Assembly (NCBI GenBank): GCA_963169195.1
Contig: CAUJDN010000030.1
Span: forward strand, 140,943 to 204,942
Length of the DNA stretch: 64,000 nucleotides
Direction of reading: 5' to 3'
DNA from: Acidobacteriota bacterium
GTDB lineage: Bacteria > Acidobacteriota > Vicinamibacteria > Vicinamibacterales > UBA2999
Made by a program: the position numbers and the translations under genes
The notes under the pieces: model-generated
Databases searched by the model: none
Seen by the model: the letters and a program-made list of their open reading frames with translations, nothing else
Told to the model about the DNA's origin: nothing
Shown: piece after piece, positions 31,735 to 42,304 of the stretch
Numbering within the stretch: the stretch's first letter is position 1
How the letters are laid out: each line of letters opens with the position of its first letter

Positions 31735-33816
31735 TCAGCGCGCGTCGGCGCCCACCCACGCCACGCCGTCCCAGATCCTGACGCTGCGGACGGCGTCCCA
31801 CTGCTGCAGGCGATCCACCACGTCCATCCCGGCCACGACCTGGCCGAACACAGTGTAGCGACCGTCGAGGTGCGGCTGCGGCGAATGGGTGATGAAGAAC
31901 TGGCTGCCGCCCGTGTCGGCCCAGTCGAGCGCCATCCCGACCGTACCGCGAAGGTACGGCCGCTGGTTGATCTCGTCCCGCATGGTGTAACCCGGCCCAC
32001 CTTCCCCGTCGCCGCGCGGATCGCCGCCCTGGACGACGAAGTCGGGCACGACGCGGTGCCACGGGATGTTGTTGAAGAAGCCCTTGCGCGCGAGGGCCGT
32101 GAAGTTCGCCACGGTTCGCGGGGCATCGACGACGGCGAGCTCGAGCTCGATGACCCCCTTTTCGGTGTCGATGTAGGCGCGCGGCGAGTACGCGGGTGAG
32201 ATCAACCCGTCGATCGCCGGCGGCTCGGGCACGGGCGGCGCCGGCGTGGCGGGGGTCGCATCGGCCTGCGGATCGAGTCGCGCGAGCAGCTGCGCCGCGC
32301 GAAGGCGGACGGCCCAGTCCTTGTCCGCCAGCGCGGCGGTGAGTGCCGGCCGCGCGGCCGCCGCGTCCAGCGTCGCCAGCGCCGACAGGATGGCCGCGCG
32401 GGCGACGTAGGTGCCGTCACGACCGGCCACGTCGAGCGCCGCCGTCAGCGCGGCCACCTGGTCGGTGGCCTTCAGCCGTGCGAGGCCGTTCGCCGCCGCC
32501 ATCCGCACGACGGGATCCTCGGCGGCCAGCCGCGCGGACAGGACCGCCCGCGCCGACTTCGCGCCGCTGGCGGCCAGCGCGGCCAGCACCGACGGCATGA
32601 CCCGCTGGTCCTCGTCACCCCGCATGTCCGTGAGGCGCGCCTCACCGCGATGGTCCGGCAGCTCGCCCAGCGCGGAGGCCAGCGCCGCGCGCACGGACCA
32701 GTGCGGATCGGCGTCGAGCCCCGAGATGGCGGAGATGAACATGTCCGGATCGACGCGGGCCATGGCGACCAGGGCCGCCGCGCGCATCGCGGGCCACGGG
32801 GCCGACGCCAGCTCGATGAGCGCATCCATCGCCGCGCCATGCCTCACCTGCCCAAGGGCGACGACGGCCTCCAGCTGGAGGTTCGGGTCGAGCTTCGGCG
32901 TGGTGACAATCTTCATCAGCGCCGCGCCGCTCTCGGTGCGCCTGATGGCGCCGAGGGCTCGCACGGCCTGGACGCGCACCGCGGCCGGCTCGGCCTCGCC
33001 GACCGCGAGGGCGGTGAGGGCGGGAAGCGCGGCCACGTGCTCGAGCGCGCCCAGCCCTCGGGCAGCGAAGGCGCGCGTCACCTGTCCCTCGCCCTGCAGC
33101 AGGGCCATCAGTGTGCCTGCCGCGCGCGGGTTCTCCAGCCGCTGAAAGGCGTACGCCACGGGCCACCAGCGGCTGCGCGGCTGGCCGGTCGCGTCGAGCA
33201 GGGTTGCCGCCAGCTCGTCGTAGGCCCCGAGCCGCACGAGCGCATACATGCCCAGGCGCACGGCTTCGGCCGCCGCGTCCTTCGGATGGCCGACATCGTC
33301 GGCCGCGATCCCGGCAAGCGCCCCCGCGCCGATGTGCGCGGACATCATCGCGGCAATCTCCGCCGCGGCCGGCTCGTGGCCGAGCATGCCGAGGGCCTCG
33401 GCCGCGCGGCCCTGGAGCAGCGGATCCGGCGTGGCGAGCGCGGTGACCAGCGCCGGCGCGGCGCCGGCGCGGCCGATGAGGCCGAGCGCGAACGCCGCCA
33501 TCTGGCGCACTTCCGGGTCGGCCTCGGATGTGAGCATGGCGGTCAGCGGGCCCACCGCGTCTGGCAGGCGCGCGCGGCCGGCGGCCAGCGCCGCACGCCG
33601 GCGGATGTGCGCCTGCGAGTCGGCGAGCATCGCGATGAGATCCTGCCCGGGAGTGGGCCCCCGAGCGACGCGCTGGTCTTCGAGTTCCAGGATCCAGGCG
33701 AGCTTCTGGGCGGCGGTGGGTGGCGGCGGCTCGGCCGCGATGTCGGGACCCGGCTGCGGGCCGCAGCCGTGCGCGAGCAGCACGACCGCGAGTACGCCCG
33801 CGCGTCGCCACGTCAT
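31735..33816 (-). CDS. HEAT-repeat protein with C-terminal cyclophilin-type peptidyl-prolyl isomerase domain
   Basis: MTWRRAGVLAVVLLAHGC lipobox; HEAT-like repeats; C-terminal GVIELELAVVDAPRTVANFTALARKGFFNNIPWHRVVPDFVVQGGDPRGDG...SQFFITHSPQPHLDGRYTVFGQV. Confidence 0.9.
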   Translation of the reverse strand: MTWRRAGVLAVVLLAHGCGPQPGPDIAAEPPPPTAAQKLAWILELEDQRVARGPTPGQDLIAMLADSQAHIRRRAALAAGRARLPDAVGPLTAMLTSEADPEVRQMAAFALGLIGRAGAAPALVTALATPDPLLQGRAAEALGMLGHEPAAAEIAAMMSAHIGAGALAGIAADDVGHPKDAAAEAVRLGMYALVRLGAYDELAATLLDATGQPRSRWWPVAYAFQRLENPRAAGTLMALLQGEGQVTRAFAARGLGALEHVAALPALTALAVGEAEPAAVRVQAVRALGAIRRTESGAALMKIVTTPKLDPNLQLEAVVALGQVRHGAAMDALIELASAPWPAMRAAALVAMARVDPDMFISAISGLDADPHWSVRAALASALGELPDHRGEARLTDMRGDEDQRVMPSVLAALAASGAKSARAVLSARLAAEDPVVRMAAANGLARLKATDQVAALTAALDVAGRDGTYVARAAILSALATLDAAAARPALTAALADKDWAVRLRAAQLLARLDPQADATPATPAPPVPEPPAIDGLISPAYSPRAYIDTEKGVIELELAVVDAPRTVANFTALARKGFFNNIPWHRVVPDFVVQGGDPRGDGEGGPGYTMRDEINQRPYLRGTVGMALDWADTGGSQFFITHSPQPHLDGRYTVFGQVVAGMDVVDRLQQWDAVRSVRIWDGVAWVGADAR

Positions 33817-34940
33817 CTCGAGACCTCGCTGGCGGTCAGGACGAGATGCCGCTCCGTGGCCTTCTCGACGCGGTCGCGCATCACGTTCACCCCGATGCCG
33901 GGGCCCGCGGGCACGGCGATGGTGCCATCCGGCCCGATGTCGATGCCGGGCTCGATGAGGTCGGGCACGTAGTAGCGCTTGCTGGCCGCGATGTCGCCCG
34001 GCAGGCGGAAGTTGGGCAGGCTGGCCAGGTGGATGTTGTGGGCCCGGCCGATGCCGCTCTCGAGCATCCCACCGTGCCAGACCGGGATGTCCTGGGCCGC
34101 GCAGAGATCGTGCAGTTCCACGGACTGCTGGTGCCCGCCCACGCGGCCCGGCTTGATGTTGATGATGCGGCAGGCCTTCGCGGCGATGGCATCCCGCCCG
34201 ATACGGACCGTGTGGATGGACTCGTCCAGGCAGATTGGCGTGGCGATGGCCTGCTGCAGCGCGACGTGGTCCATCACGTCGTCGTAGTCGAGCGGCTGCT
34301 CGATCATCATGAGGTCGTACGGATCCAGCTTCGCCAGGTGCGCGGCATCGTCGAGCGTGTAGGCGGCGTTGGCATCCACCATGAGCGGGATGTCGCCGAA
34401 GGTCGCCCGCACCCGTTCCACCGCCTCGATGTCCCAGCCCCGCTTGATCTTGATCTTGATGCGCTGGTAGCCGGCCGCCCGCTCCTTCGCCACCTTCTCG
34501 ACGAGCTGGTCCAGTGAGTCCTGGATGCCGATCGACACGCCCGAGGCGATGCGGTCGCGCGTGCCGCCGAGCGCGGCCGACAGCGGCTGGCCCTGGATCT
34601 TCGCGTAGAGGTCCCACGACGCCATCTCCAGCAGCGCCTTGGCCATGTTGTGCGTGCGCACCCGCTTCATCGCCGGGAACACCTCGCGGGGATGCGCGAA
34701 CTCGCGCCCCAGCACCAGCGGCGCCAGGAAGCGCGTGACGATGTGCCAGACGGTTTCCGTGGTCTCGCCGCTGTAGTAGGGGTGTCCCTCGGCCACGGCC
34801 TCACCCCAGCCTTCGTGCCCTCCGCCCTCCACGCGCGCGAGGATGAACTCGCGGTCGTAGCTGCGCCCGAAGCTCGTCTCGAAGAAGTGCACGAGGGGCA
34901 GTCGGCACAGGAACAGTTCCAGTCTGTCGATTCTCATCAC
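33813..34940 (-). CDS. menC: o-Succinylbenzoate synthase / enolase-superfamily racemase
   Basis: KIKIKRGWD, MVDANAAYTL, MIEQPLDYDD, CLDESIHTV, NIKPGRVGG. Confidence 0.85.
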   Translation of the reverse strand: MMRIDRLELFLCRLPLVHFFETSFGRSYDREFILARVEGGGHEGWGEAVAEGHPYYSGETTETVWHIVTRFLAPLVLGREFAHPREVFPAMKRVRTHNMAKALLEMASWDLYAKIQGQPLSAALGGTRDRIASGVSIGIQDSLDQLVEKVAKERAAGYQRIKIKIKRGWDIEAVERVRATFGDIPLMVDANAAYTLDDAAHLAKLDPYDLMMIEQPLDYDDVMDHVALQQAIATPICLDESIHTVRIGRDAIAAKACRIINIKPGRVGGHQQSVELHDLCAAQDIPVWHGGMLESGIGRAHNIHLASLPNFRLPGDIAASKRYYVPDLIEPGIDIGPDGTIAVPAGPGIGVNVMRDRVEKATERHLVLTASEVSR

Positions 34941-34981
34941 GTCTCCTGCGAGTAGTGGAACCTGAAATATACTCGGCCGGC

Positions 34982-35620
34982 GTGGCCTTTCATTACCTCG
35001 CTGTCGAGGGCCCCATCGGGGTCGGCAAGACGGTCCTGGCCGAACGGCTGGCGACGCGCCTCGACGCCACCACCATTCTCGAGGACACGGACAACCCGTT
35101 TCTGGCGGACTTCTACGCCGATCGGCCGGGATCGGCGCTGCAGGCGCAGCTGTTCTACCTGCTGAACCGCCACCGCCAGTTGTCGGGCCTGCGCCAGGCC
35201 GATCTGTTCCTGCAGGCCACCATCTGCGACTACGTCTTCGACAAGGACAAGATCTTCGCGTACCTGAATCTGGACGACAACGAGCTCTTCATCTACCAGC
35301 GGCTCTACGACCTGCTGGCGCGGGACGTCCCGTCGCCGGACCTCGTGGTCTACCTCCAGGCGCCGACGGACATCCTCCTCGAGCGGCTGCGCCACAAGCC
35401 CCGGGACCTCGAGGTCGCCATCCCCCGCCCGGCGGAGGACTACGTGCGCGAGGTGAACGAGGCCTACCAGCACTTCTTCTTCCATTACACGGCCACCCCG
35501 TTGCTCGTCGTCGAGACCGCGGAGTTCGACCCCGAAACCGACGACGCGGCCCTCGACGAGCTGGTGAAGCAGATCCGGGGCATGGGGAAGGGAACCCGGT
35601 ACTACATCGCGCGGAGGTGA
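34982..35620 (+). CDS. Deoxynucleoside kinase family protein
   Basis: VEGPIGVGKTVLAERLA P-loop; DRPGSALQAQLFYLLNRHRQL; ATICDYVFDKDKIFA; YLQAPTDILLERLRHKPRD. Confidence 0.9.
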   Translation: MAFHYLAVEGPIGVGKTVLAERLATRLDATTILEDTDNPFLADFYADRPGSALQAQLFYLLNRHRQLSGLRQADLFLQATICDYVFDKDKIFAYLNLDDNELFIYQRLYDLLARDVPSPDLVVYLQAPTDILLERLRHKPRDLEVAIPRPAEDYVREVNEAYQHFFFHYTATPLLVVETAEFDPETDDAALDELVKQIRGMGKGTRYYIARR

Positions 35621-35664
35621 TCTCTTTTCACTTTTCTCGTTTCTCTTTGCTAAGCTGAATCCTC

Positions 35665-36507
35665 ATGGCCTGGTTCAAGAAGGCCCGCAAGCCCCTGGCG
35701 GCGCCGGAGAAGACCAGCCGCGTGCCCGAAGGCCTCTGGGAGAAGTGCCCGGAGTGCGACTCCATCATCTATGCCAAGGATCTCGCCCGGACCCTGCACG
35801 TGTGCGAGAAGTGCGGGCACCACTTCCGGATGGGCGCGGTCGATCGGCTGAAGACGCTCTTCGACCACGAGCGCTGGGACGAGCTGGCGCCGGGGCTGCG
35901 CTCGAACGACCCGCTCACCTTCACCGACACCAGGCCCTATCGTGATCGGCTCGCGAAGACCCGGGCCGGCACGGGCCAGGACGACGCGGTCATCGTCGGC
36001 GTGGGGCGCCTGGACGGCATCGAGACCGTCATCGCGTCCATGGACTACAGCTTCATCGGCGGGTCGATGGGTGTCGTGGTCGGCGAGAGGATCGTGCGCG
36101 GCATCGAGCTGGCCATCGAGCGGAGGGCCGCGGTCGTCATCGTGTCGTGCTCGGGCGGCGCCCGCATGATGGAGGGGGCGCTGTCGCTGATGCAGATGGC
36201 GAAGATCGCCGCGGCGCTGGCCCGGCTGGATCGCGCGCGGCTGCCGTACATCTCGGTGCTGACGGACCCGACGACCGGCGGCGTGACCGCCAGCTATGCC
36301 ATGCTGGGCGACCTGAACGTCGCCGAGCCGCGGGCGCTCATCGGCTTCGCCGGCCCACGCGTCATCGAGCAGACCATCCGCCAGAAGCTGCCCGAAGGCT
36401 TTCAGCGGAGCGAGTTCCTGCTCGAGCGCGGCATGCTCGACCTGGTGGTGGACCGCCGCGAGCTGAAGGCGACGCTGGCCCGGGCCCTGCGCTTCATGGG
36501 GACGTGA
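35665..36507 (+). CDS. accD: Acetyl-CoA carboxylase carboxyltransferase subunit beta
   Basis: WEKCPECDSIIYAKDL...VCEKCGHHFRM zinc ribbon; SGGARMMEGALSLMQMAK; GFAGPRVIEQTI. Confidence 0.97.
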   Translation: MAWFKKARKPLAAPEKTSRVPEGLWEKCPECDSIIYAKDLARTLHVCEKCGHHFRMGAVDRLKTLFDHERWDELAPGLRSNDPLTFTDTRPYRDRLAKTRAGTGQDDAVIVGVGRLDGIETVIASMDYSFIGGSMGVVVGERIVRGIELAIERRAAVVIVSCSGGARMMEGALSLMQMAKIAAALARLDRARLPYISVLTDPTTGGVTASYAMLGDLNVAEPRALIGFAGPRVIEQTIRQKLPEGFQRSEFLLERGMLDLVVDRRELKATLARALRFMGT

Positions 36508-37790
36508 CCACCTACGAACGGCTCTTCGCGCTCGAAGCCTTCGGCGTCAAGCTGGGGCTCCAGAACATGCGCACGCTCGTGGCCGCCCTCGGCCACCCCG
36601 AGCGCACCTACCCCACCATCCACGTCGCGGGCACCAACGGCAAGGGCTCGGTCTGCGCGATGACCGAGCGGGCCCTGCGCGCGTCAGGCTACCGCACGGG
36701 CCTCTACACGTCGCCCCACCTGGACCGCCTCGAGGAGCGCGTGGCCGTGGATGGCGACCCGGTCGCGCCGGCCCTGTTCGAGGCGTGCGCCGCGCATGTG
36801 CTGCGGGTGGTCGACGAGGCCATGGCCGATGGGCGCCTCGACGTCCACCCCACCTTCTTCGAGGTGACGACGGCCATCGCGTTCGAGGTGTTCCACCGCG
36901 CGCGCGTGGACGTGGCGGTCATCGAGGTCGGGCTGGGAGGCCGGTTCGACGCGACCAACGTCATCGGTCCGGTGGCCTGCGCCATCACCTCGATTGCCTT
37001 CGACCACGAGCGGCACCTGGGCACGACGCTCGCCGCCATCGCCGCCGAGAAGGCCGGGATTGCCAAGCACGGCACGCCCCTGGTGATCGGCGACCTGGCG
37101 CCCGAGGCCCGTTCCACCATCGCGGTCGCGGCGGAGGCTGCGGGCGCGCCGCTGATCGATGCGGCCGCTGTCCTCGCCCACGCCACCGTGGAGCGCGGGG
37201 TCGCCACCGTCACCTGCCGCGGCGGGTACCCGCCCGTCCGGCTCGCCCTCGCGGGGCGGCACCAGGTGGCCAACGCGGCCACGGCGGTGCGGCTGCTCGA
37301 GATCATCGAGCAGGAAGGCCTGCCGGTGGGCATGGAGGCCATCGTGACGGGATTGTCCGCGGCCCGCTGGCCCGCGCGCCTCGAATGGCTGCGCCTGGCG
37401 GGCGGGGATCTGCTGATCGACGCGGCGCACAACCCGTCCGGCGCCCAGGCGCTGGCATCGTATCTCGTGGACGCGGGCGTGGCGCCGCTGCCCATCGTCG
37501 TCGCGGCGATGCGCGACAAGGACGTGGCCGGAATGGTGCGGCCGCTGGCCCGCGTCGCCTCGCGGTTCGTCGCGACCGGCGTGGCGCACGATCGCTCGCA
37601 CGGCGCGGGCGCGCTGGCGGCGCTCATCGCACCGCTGGCGCCGGGCATCCCCGTCGAGATGGAGCCGGACGCGCGTCGTGCGGTCGCGCACGCGCTCGAG
37701 GGATGCGGCCGGGCCGTGGCCGCCGGCTCCATCTACTTCGTGGGCCCGCTGCGCGCGCGGCTCGTCGAGTCCGGGGCGGTTTCAATCTGA
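36504..37790 (+). CDS. folC: Folylpolyglutamate synthase / dihydrofolate synthase
   Basis: IHVAGTNGKGSVCAM, YTSPHL, VGLGGRFDATNV, DAAHNPSGAQAL; GTG start. Confidence 0.95.
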   Translation: MTTYERLFALEAFGVKLGLQNMRTLVAALGHPERTYPTIHVAGTNGKGSVCAMTERALRASGYRTGLYTSPHLDRLEERVAVDGDPVAPALFEACAAHVLRVVDEAMADGRLDVHPTFFEVTTAIAFEVFHRARVDVAVIEVGLGGRFDATNVIGPVACAITSIAFDHERHLGTTLAAIAAEKAGIAKHGTPLVIGDLAPEARSTIAVAAEAAGAPLIDAAAVLAHATVERGVATVTCRGGYPPVRLALAGRHQVANAATAVRLLEIIEQEGLPVGMEAIVTGLSAARWPARLEWLRLAGGDLLIDAAHNPSGAQALASYLVDAGVAPLPIVVAAMRDKDVAGMVRPLARVASRFVATGVAHDRSHGAGALAALIAPLAPGIPVEMEPDARRAVAHALEGCGRAVAAGSIYFVGPLRARLVESGAVSI

Positions 37791-37807
37791 TATCCTCGAA
37801 TCCACCC

Positions 37808-40135
37808 GTGCCGTCCCCGTCCCACGTGCTGCGCGCGTTCGTCCTGGCGCTCGTCACCCCGGCCGCCGCATCGGCACAGCTGGTGCCGGGCTGGACCACC
37901 AGGCAGTTCACGCTCGAGCGCCTCGACGCCGAGCGCGTGCGCCTGATGCGCGAGGTCGAGATCGAGGGCGAGAAGGGCAGCCCGAACGAAGGCCAGAAGT
38001 TCTTCGCGGACGACCTCGAGCTGAACACGCGCACCGGCGAGCTCATCGCCATCGGCAACGTCGTCTTCTCGACGCCCGAGGCGCGCATCGCCGCGGATCG
38101 CGTGGTGTTCAACACGCGCACCCGGCTGGGCACGTTCACCAACGCCTCCGGCATCGCCTCGCTCGGCGAGCGCGGCGAGCGGGACCGCAGCATGTTCGGG
38201 ACGATGGAGCCCGACATCTACTTCTACGGCCAGACCATCGAGAAGGTGGACGCGGACAAGTACCGCATCGACAAGGGCGGGTTCACCACCTGCGTGCAGC
38301 CCACGCCGCGGTGGGAGATCGTCAGCGGGCGTGCGACCATCAACCTGGACGACTACGCGCTGCTCCGCAACGCCGTCATCCACGTGAAGGACGTGCCGGT
38401 GTTCTACCTGCCGGTGATGTACTACCCCATTCAGGGCGACGACCGCGCCACCGGGTTCCTGCTGCCGACCTACGGCCGGTCGACCTACCGCGGCTCCTCC
38501 ATCAGCAACGCGTTCTTCTGGGCCATCAACCGCAGCCAGGATGCGACGCTCATGCACGACTGGTTCATGTCGCGCGGCCAGGGGATGGGCGCGGAGTACC
38601 GCTACGTGCTGTCGGGCCAGTCGCAGGGCGACTTCCGCTACTACTACCTGAAGGAGAAGGAGAGCACCATCTCCACGCCCAGGGGCACGGTGAACGAGCC
38701 GGCGCGCACCAGCTACCAGGTGAACGCGAACGTGAGCCAGGGGCTGCCGCTCGGGCTGCGGGGCCGTGCGCGCGTGGACTACTTCTCCAACATCACGGCG
38801 CAGCAGCTCTACAACAACAACCTGTACCAGCAGCAGTTCAGCACCCGGTCGGTGGGCGGCGGCGTGTCGGGCGCGTGGCGCGGGTTGAGCGTGTCGGGGA
38901 CATTCCAGCGGACCGAATCGTTCTACAACTCGAACGACTCGTTCGTGAACGGCCAGGCGCCGGGCGTCGTCGCGTCGTTCTCCGGCCAGCGAATCGGTCG
39001 CCTCCCCCTCTATGCCTCGGTGAACCTCGATGCCACGCGCGTGCTGTACCAGCAGAAGTCCGGCGCGAGCGTCGCGGACTGGGGCCTGGGCAAGGTGGAC
39101 CTGGTGCCGTCCCTGCGCGCGCCGCTCAGTTCCCTGCCGTTCCTCTCGGTGAACGCGTCCATCGGCTATCGGGTCACCTACTTCACCGAGAGCCTCGATC
39201 CTTCCACGCGACGTCAGATCGAGGAGGCAGTGACGCGGCGCTACGCCGACATGCGGGCCGAGGTGGTGGGGCCGGTGTTCACGCGCGTCTTCACACCGAA
39301 CAACGCGTTCGCGGACCGTGCCAAGCACATCATCGAGCCGGCCTTCACGGTGCAGCGGATCACCAGCATCGACACGCAGGACCGCATCCCGACCGCGGCG
39401 TCCTACGAGTACATCGTTGGCGGGGTCACGCGCCTCACCTACGGCCTGACCAATCGCCTGCTGGTCCGGCGCGGGGGCGGCGGCGCCCAGGGGGCCGCCG
39501 GCCCGGAGGCGCCCGGCCCGGGCTCGTCGGGGGCGCCCCGCGAGCTGCTCAGCGTGGGCATCAGCCAGAGCTACTACTCCGACGAGAACGCCAGCCCGTT
39601 CGACAACTCGTACTCGTACTCGATGTTCGCGCGCCCGCCCAGCAACTTCTCCACCGTGTCGCTCGTCGCGCGCGCGATGCCGGCCCAGGCGGTCGGCGTG
39701 GACTTCCGCATGGAGTACGACCCCATTGCCGAGGAGCGGAAGGTCGTGGGGTTCGGCCTGAACGGGATGGTGCGGTCGCGCATCGTGGAAGCCTCGGCGG
39801 GCTGGAACAAGCAGAACTACCAGTTCGGGAACCAGTTCCAGTCGAACCACTACGTCCAGCAGACCACCACGCTCCGGTTCGCCGGCAACAAGGTGGGCGG
39901 CACGGTCCAGTTCAACTACGACATCGGGCGCTCCACGATGCTGAACCAGCGGTACATCGCCAACTACAACGCCCAGTGCTGCGGGGTCTCCTTCGAGTAC
40001 CAGTCGTTCAACTATCCCAGCCTGGATCCGCGGTTTCCGGTGCCCCAGGACCGCCGCTTCAATTTCGCCTTCACCCTCGCGGGCGTCGGCAGCTTCTCGA
40101 ACTTCTTCGGCACGTTCGGGGGGCGGTCGTACTGA
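37808..40135 (+). CDS. lptD: LptD/OstA-like outer-membrane LPS assembly protein
   Basis: OstA-like N-terminus; DVPVFYLPVMYYPIQGDDRATGFLLPTYGRSTYRG; beta-barrel. Confidence 0.85.
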   Translation: MPSPSHVLRAFVLALVTPAAASAQLVPGWTTRQFTLERLDAERVRLMREVEIEGEKGSPNEGQKFFADDLELNTRTGELIAIGNVVFSTPEARIAADRVVFNTRTRLGTFTNASGIASLGERGERDRSMFGTMEPDIYFYGQTIEKVDADKYRIDKGGFTTCVQPTPRWEIVSGRATINLDDYALLRNAVIHVKDVPVFYLPVMYYPIQGDDRATGFLLPTYGRSTYRGSSISNAFFWAINRSQDATLMHDWFMSRGQGMGAEYRYVLSGQSQGDFRYYYLKEKESTISTPRGTVNEPARTSYQVNANVSQGLPLGLRGRARVDYFSNITAQQLYNNNLYQQQFSTRSVGGGVSGAWRGLSVSGTFQRTESFYNSNDSFVNGQAPGVVASFSGQRIGRLPLYASVNLDATRVLYQQKSGASVADWGLGKVDLVPSLRAPLSSLPFLSVNASIGYRVTYFTESLDPSTRRQIEEAVTRRYADMRAEVVGPVFTRVFTPNNAFADRAKHIIEPAFTVQRITSIDTQDRIPTAASYEYIVGGVTRLTYGLTNRLLVRRGGGGAQGAAGPEAPGPGSSGAPRELLSVGISQSYYSDENASPFDNSYSYSMFARPPSNFSTVSLVARAMPAQAVGVDFRMEYDPIAEERKVVGFGLNGMVRSRIVEASAGWNKQNYQFGNQFQSNHYVQQTTTLRFAGNKVGGTVQFNYDIGRSTMLNQRYIANYNAQCCGVSFEYQSFNYPSLDPRFPVPQDRRFNFAFTLAGVGSFSNFFGTFGGRSY

Positions 40136-40180
40136 GGTGCGGGCGGGTGCGGACAGGTGCGGGTGCGGGTGCGGATGGGC
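40136..40180. repeat. Short tandem GGGTGCGG repeats
   Basis: ggtgcgggcgggtgcggacaggtgcgggtgcgggtgcgg; reverse complement of the 15.88 kb repeat motif. Confidence 0.75.
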
Positions 40181-40240
40181 TTGGCGCGCCGAAGCTCGCG
40201 AGCGAGGGCGGGATAAGATAGGCGGCCGGGTCCACACGCG

Positions 40241-41272
40241 ATGACTTCCACTCCCACGAACGTCCTGGTGACCGGCGGGGCCGGGTTCATCGGCAGCAAC
40301 TTCGTCCGCTATGCCCTTGGCGCGCACCCGGACTGGCACGTCACGACGCTCGACAAGCTGACGTACGCCGGCCGGCGCGAGAACCTGCACGACGTGATGG
40401 ACCATCCTCGCCACACGTTCGTGCACGGCGATATCTGCGACGCGCCCGTGGCGGGTCCGCTGGTCGAAGCCGCCCACATCGTCGTGCACTTCGCGGCGGA
40501 AACCCACGTGGATCGGTCGATCCTCGCGGCGGGCGACTTCATCCGGACCGACGTCGAAGGGACGTTCGTGCTGCTCGAAGCCGCGCGGCGGAACGCGAAG
40601 CTCCGGCGCTTCGTGCAGATTTCCACGGACGAGGTGTACGGGAGCGTGGCGGAGGGATCGAGCCGCGAGACCGACGAGCTCCGGCCGAGGAATCCCTACT
40701 CGGCCAGCAAGGCCGGTGCGGACCGTCTGGCCTACAGCTACTGGGCGACCCACGAGGTCCCGGTCGTCGTCACCCGCGCCTCGAACAACTACGGGCCGTA
40801 CCAGTTCCCGGAGAAGGTCATTCCGCTCTTCGTCACGAACCTCATCGAGGGCATCCCGGTGCCGCTCTACGGGGACGGCGGGAACGTCCGCGACTGGCTG
40901 CACGTGCTGGACCACTGCCGCGCCCTGGACCTCCTGATCCATCAGGGCCAGAGCGGAGAGGTCTACAACATCGGCGGCGGCAATGAGGTGAAGAACGTGG
41001 ACCTCACCCACCAGCTGATCCGCCTGCTCGGGAAGGACGAGACGCTCATCCGGCGTGTGGAGGATCGCAAGGGCCACGACCGGCGGTACAGCGTGAGCAC
41101 GGCGAAGCTCCGCGACATGGGCTGGCAGCCGCAGGTCCCGTTCGAGCAGGGGCTCGCGGACACGGTGCGATGGTACCGCGAAAACGAGTGGTGGTGGCGG
41201 CCCGTGAAGGAGCGCGACGCCGAGTACCGCGCGTACATCGAGCAGCAGTACGGCACGCGCCGGGCGCACTGA
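40241..41272 (+). CDS. rfbB: dTDP-glucose 4,6-dehydratase
   Basis: VTGGAGFIGSNFVRY, AAETHVDRSI, STDEVYGS, PYSASKAGADRL...NNYGPYQFPEKVIPLF. Confidence 0.95.
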   Translation: MTSTPTNVLVTGGAGFIGSNFVRYALGAHPDWHVTTLDKLTYAGRRENLHDVMDHPRHTFVHGDICDAPVAGPLVEAAHIVVHFAAETHVDRSILAAGDFIRTDVEGTFVLLEAARRNAKLRRFVQISTDEVYGSVAEGSSRETDELRPRNPYSASKAGADRLAYSYWATHEVPVVVTRASNNYGPYQFPEKVIPLFVTNLIEGIPVPLYGDGGNVRDWLHVLDHCRALDLLIHQGQSGEVYNIGGGNEVKNVDLTHQLIRLLGKDETLIRRVEDRKGHDRRYSVSTAKLRDMGWQPQVPFEQGLADTVRWYRENEWWWRPVKERDAEYRAYIEQQYGTRRAH

Positions 41273-41281
41273 CTCCCTCCT

Positions 41282-42304
41282 GTGGTCGGCGTTTCTCGTG
41301 GCGACCAGAGGCTCACCGTGACGGGCGCATCACTCACCGCGGGACCCATCCTGGTCACCGGCGCCGCCGGCTTCGTCGGCTCCTATCTCGTCGAGCTCCT
41401 CGTGTCGGAGGGCGTGGAGGTGGTGGGCTGGCAGCGGCCCGGGACGACGCCACTCACGACGGCCGCCGTGCGATGGATGGCCGTGGAGCTGCTCGATGCG
41501 GACGGCGTCTCGGACGCGCTTGGCGAGCTCCGCCCGTCGGCGGTGTACCACCTGGCCGGATCGGCGCACGTGGCCGATTCCTGGTCGCACACCCGCGAGA
41601 CCTTCGAGGGCAACGTCCTGGCGACGCATCACCTGCTCCAGGGCCTCCATCGCCGGAACCTGTGCCCGCGGGTGCTCGTGTCGGGGTCGGCCACCATCTA
41701 CGCGCCGGGGGCGGCGCCCATCGTCGAGACTGCGCCGATCGCACCTGCCAGCCCGTATGCCACCAGCAAGCTCGCGCAGGAGATGCTCGCTGCCCAGGCC
41801 TGGCGCGAGCAGGGAATCCCGGTGGTGCTCGCGCGGTCGTTCAACCACGTGGGCCCGCGCCAGACGCCGTCGTACGTCGCGCCGAGCATCGCGCGCCAGG
41901 TCGCGCTCATCGAGCGCGGTGCGCTCCCGCCGGTGTTGAAGATGGGCAACCTGGACCCCGAGCGGGACGTGATGGACGTGCGCGACACGGTCCGCGCCTA
42001 TCGCGCCATGATGGACGCGGCCACGCCCGGCGTGCCCTACAACGTGTGCGGCGGCCGGCCCATCCGCATCGGCGACCTCGTGGACCTGTTCCGCGCCCGC
42101 GCACGCGTGCCCATCGCAGTCGAGCAGGATCCGTCGCGCATGCGGCCCAACGACGCGCCACGCCTGGCGGGCAGCCACGCGCGGCTCACCGCCGACACGG
42201 GATGGCGGCCGCGGATTCCGCTCGAGCAGACCGTGGAGGAGTTGCTCGCCTGGTGGCGGACACAGATTGACCTGCCGATGGAGGCCGACCGAGGCCGCGG
42301 ATAG
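41282..42304 (+). CDS. NAD-dependent epimerase/dehydratase (GDP-6-deoxymannose reductase-like)
   Basis: VTGAAGFVGSYLVELL, SGSATIYAP, PYATSKLAQEML, FNHVGPRQTPSYV. Confidence 0.88.
   Translation: MVGVSRGDQRLTVTGASLTAGPILVTGAAGFVGSYLVELLVSEGVEVVGWQRPGTTPLTTAAVRWMAVELLDADGVSDALGELRPSAVYHLAGSAHVADSWSHTRETFEGNVLATHHLLQGLHRRNLCPRVLVSGSATIYAPGAAPIVETAPIAPASPYATSKLAQEMLAAQAWREQGIPVVLARSFNHVGPRQTPSYVAPSIARQVALIERGALPPVLKMGNLDPERDVMDVRDTVRAYRAMMDAATPGVPYNVCGGRPIRIGDLVDLFRARARVPIAVEQDPSRMRPNDAPRLAGSHARLTADTGWRPRIPLEQTVEELLAWWRTQIDLPMEADRGRG

Noticed and set aside
37733-41269. 1178-aa minus-strand ORF antisense to lptD-like and rfbB
   Set aside because: Shadow ORF spanning two real genes, no recognisable motif.
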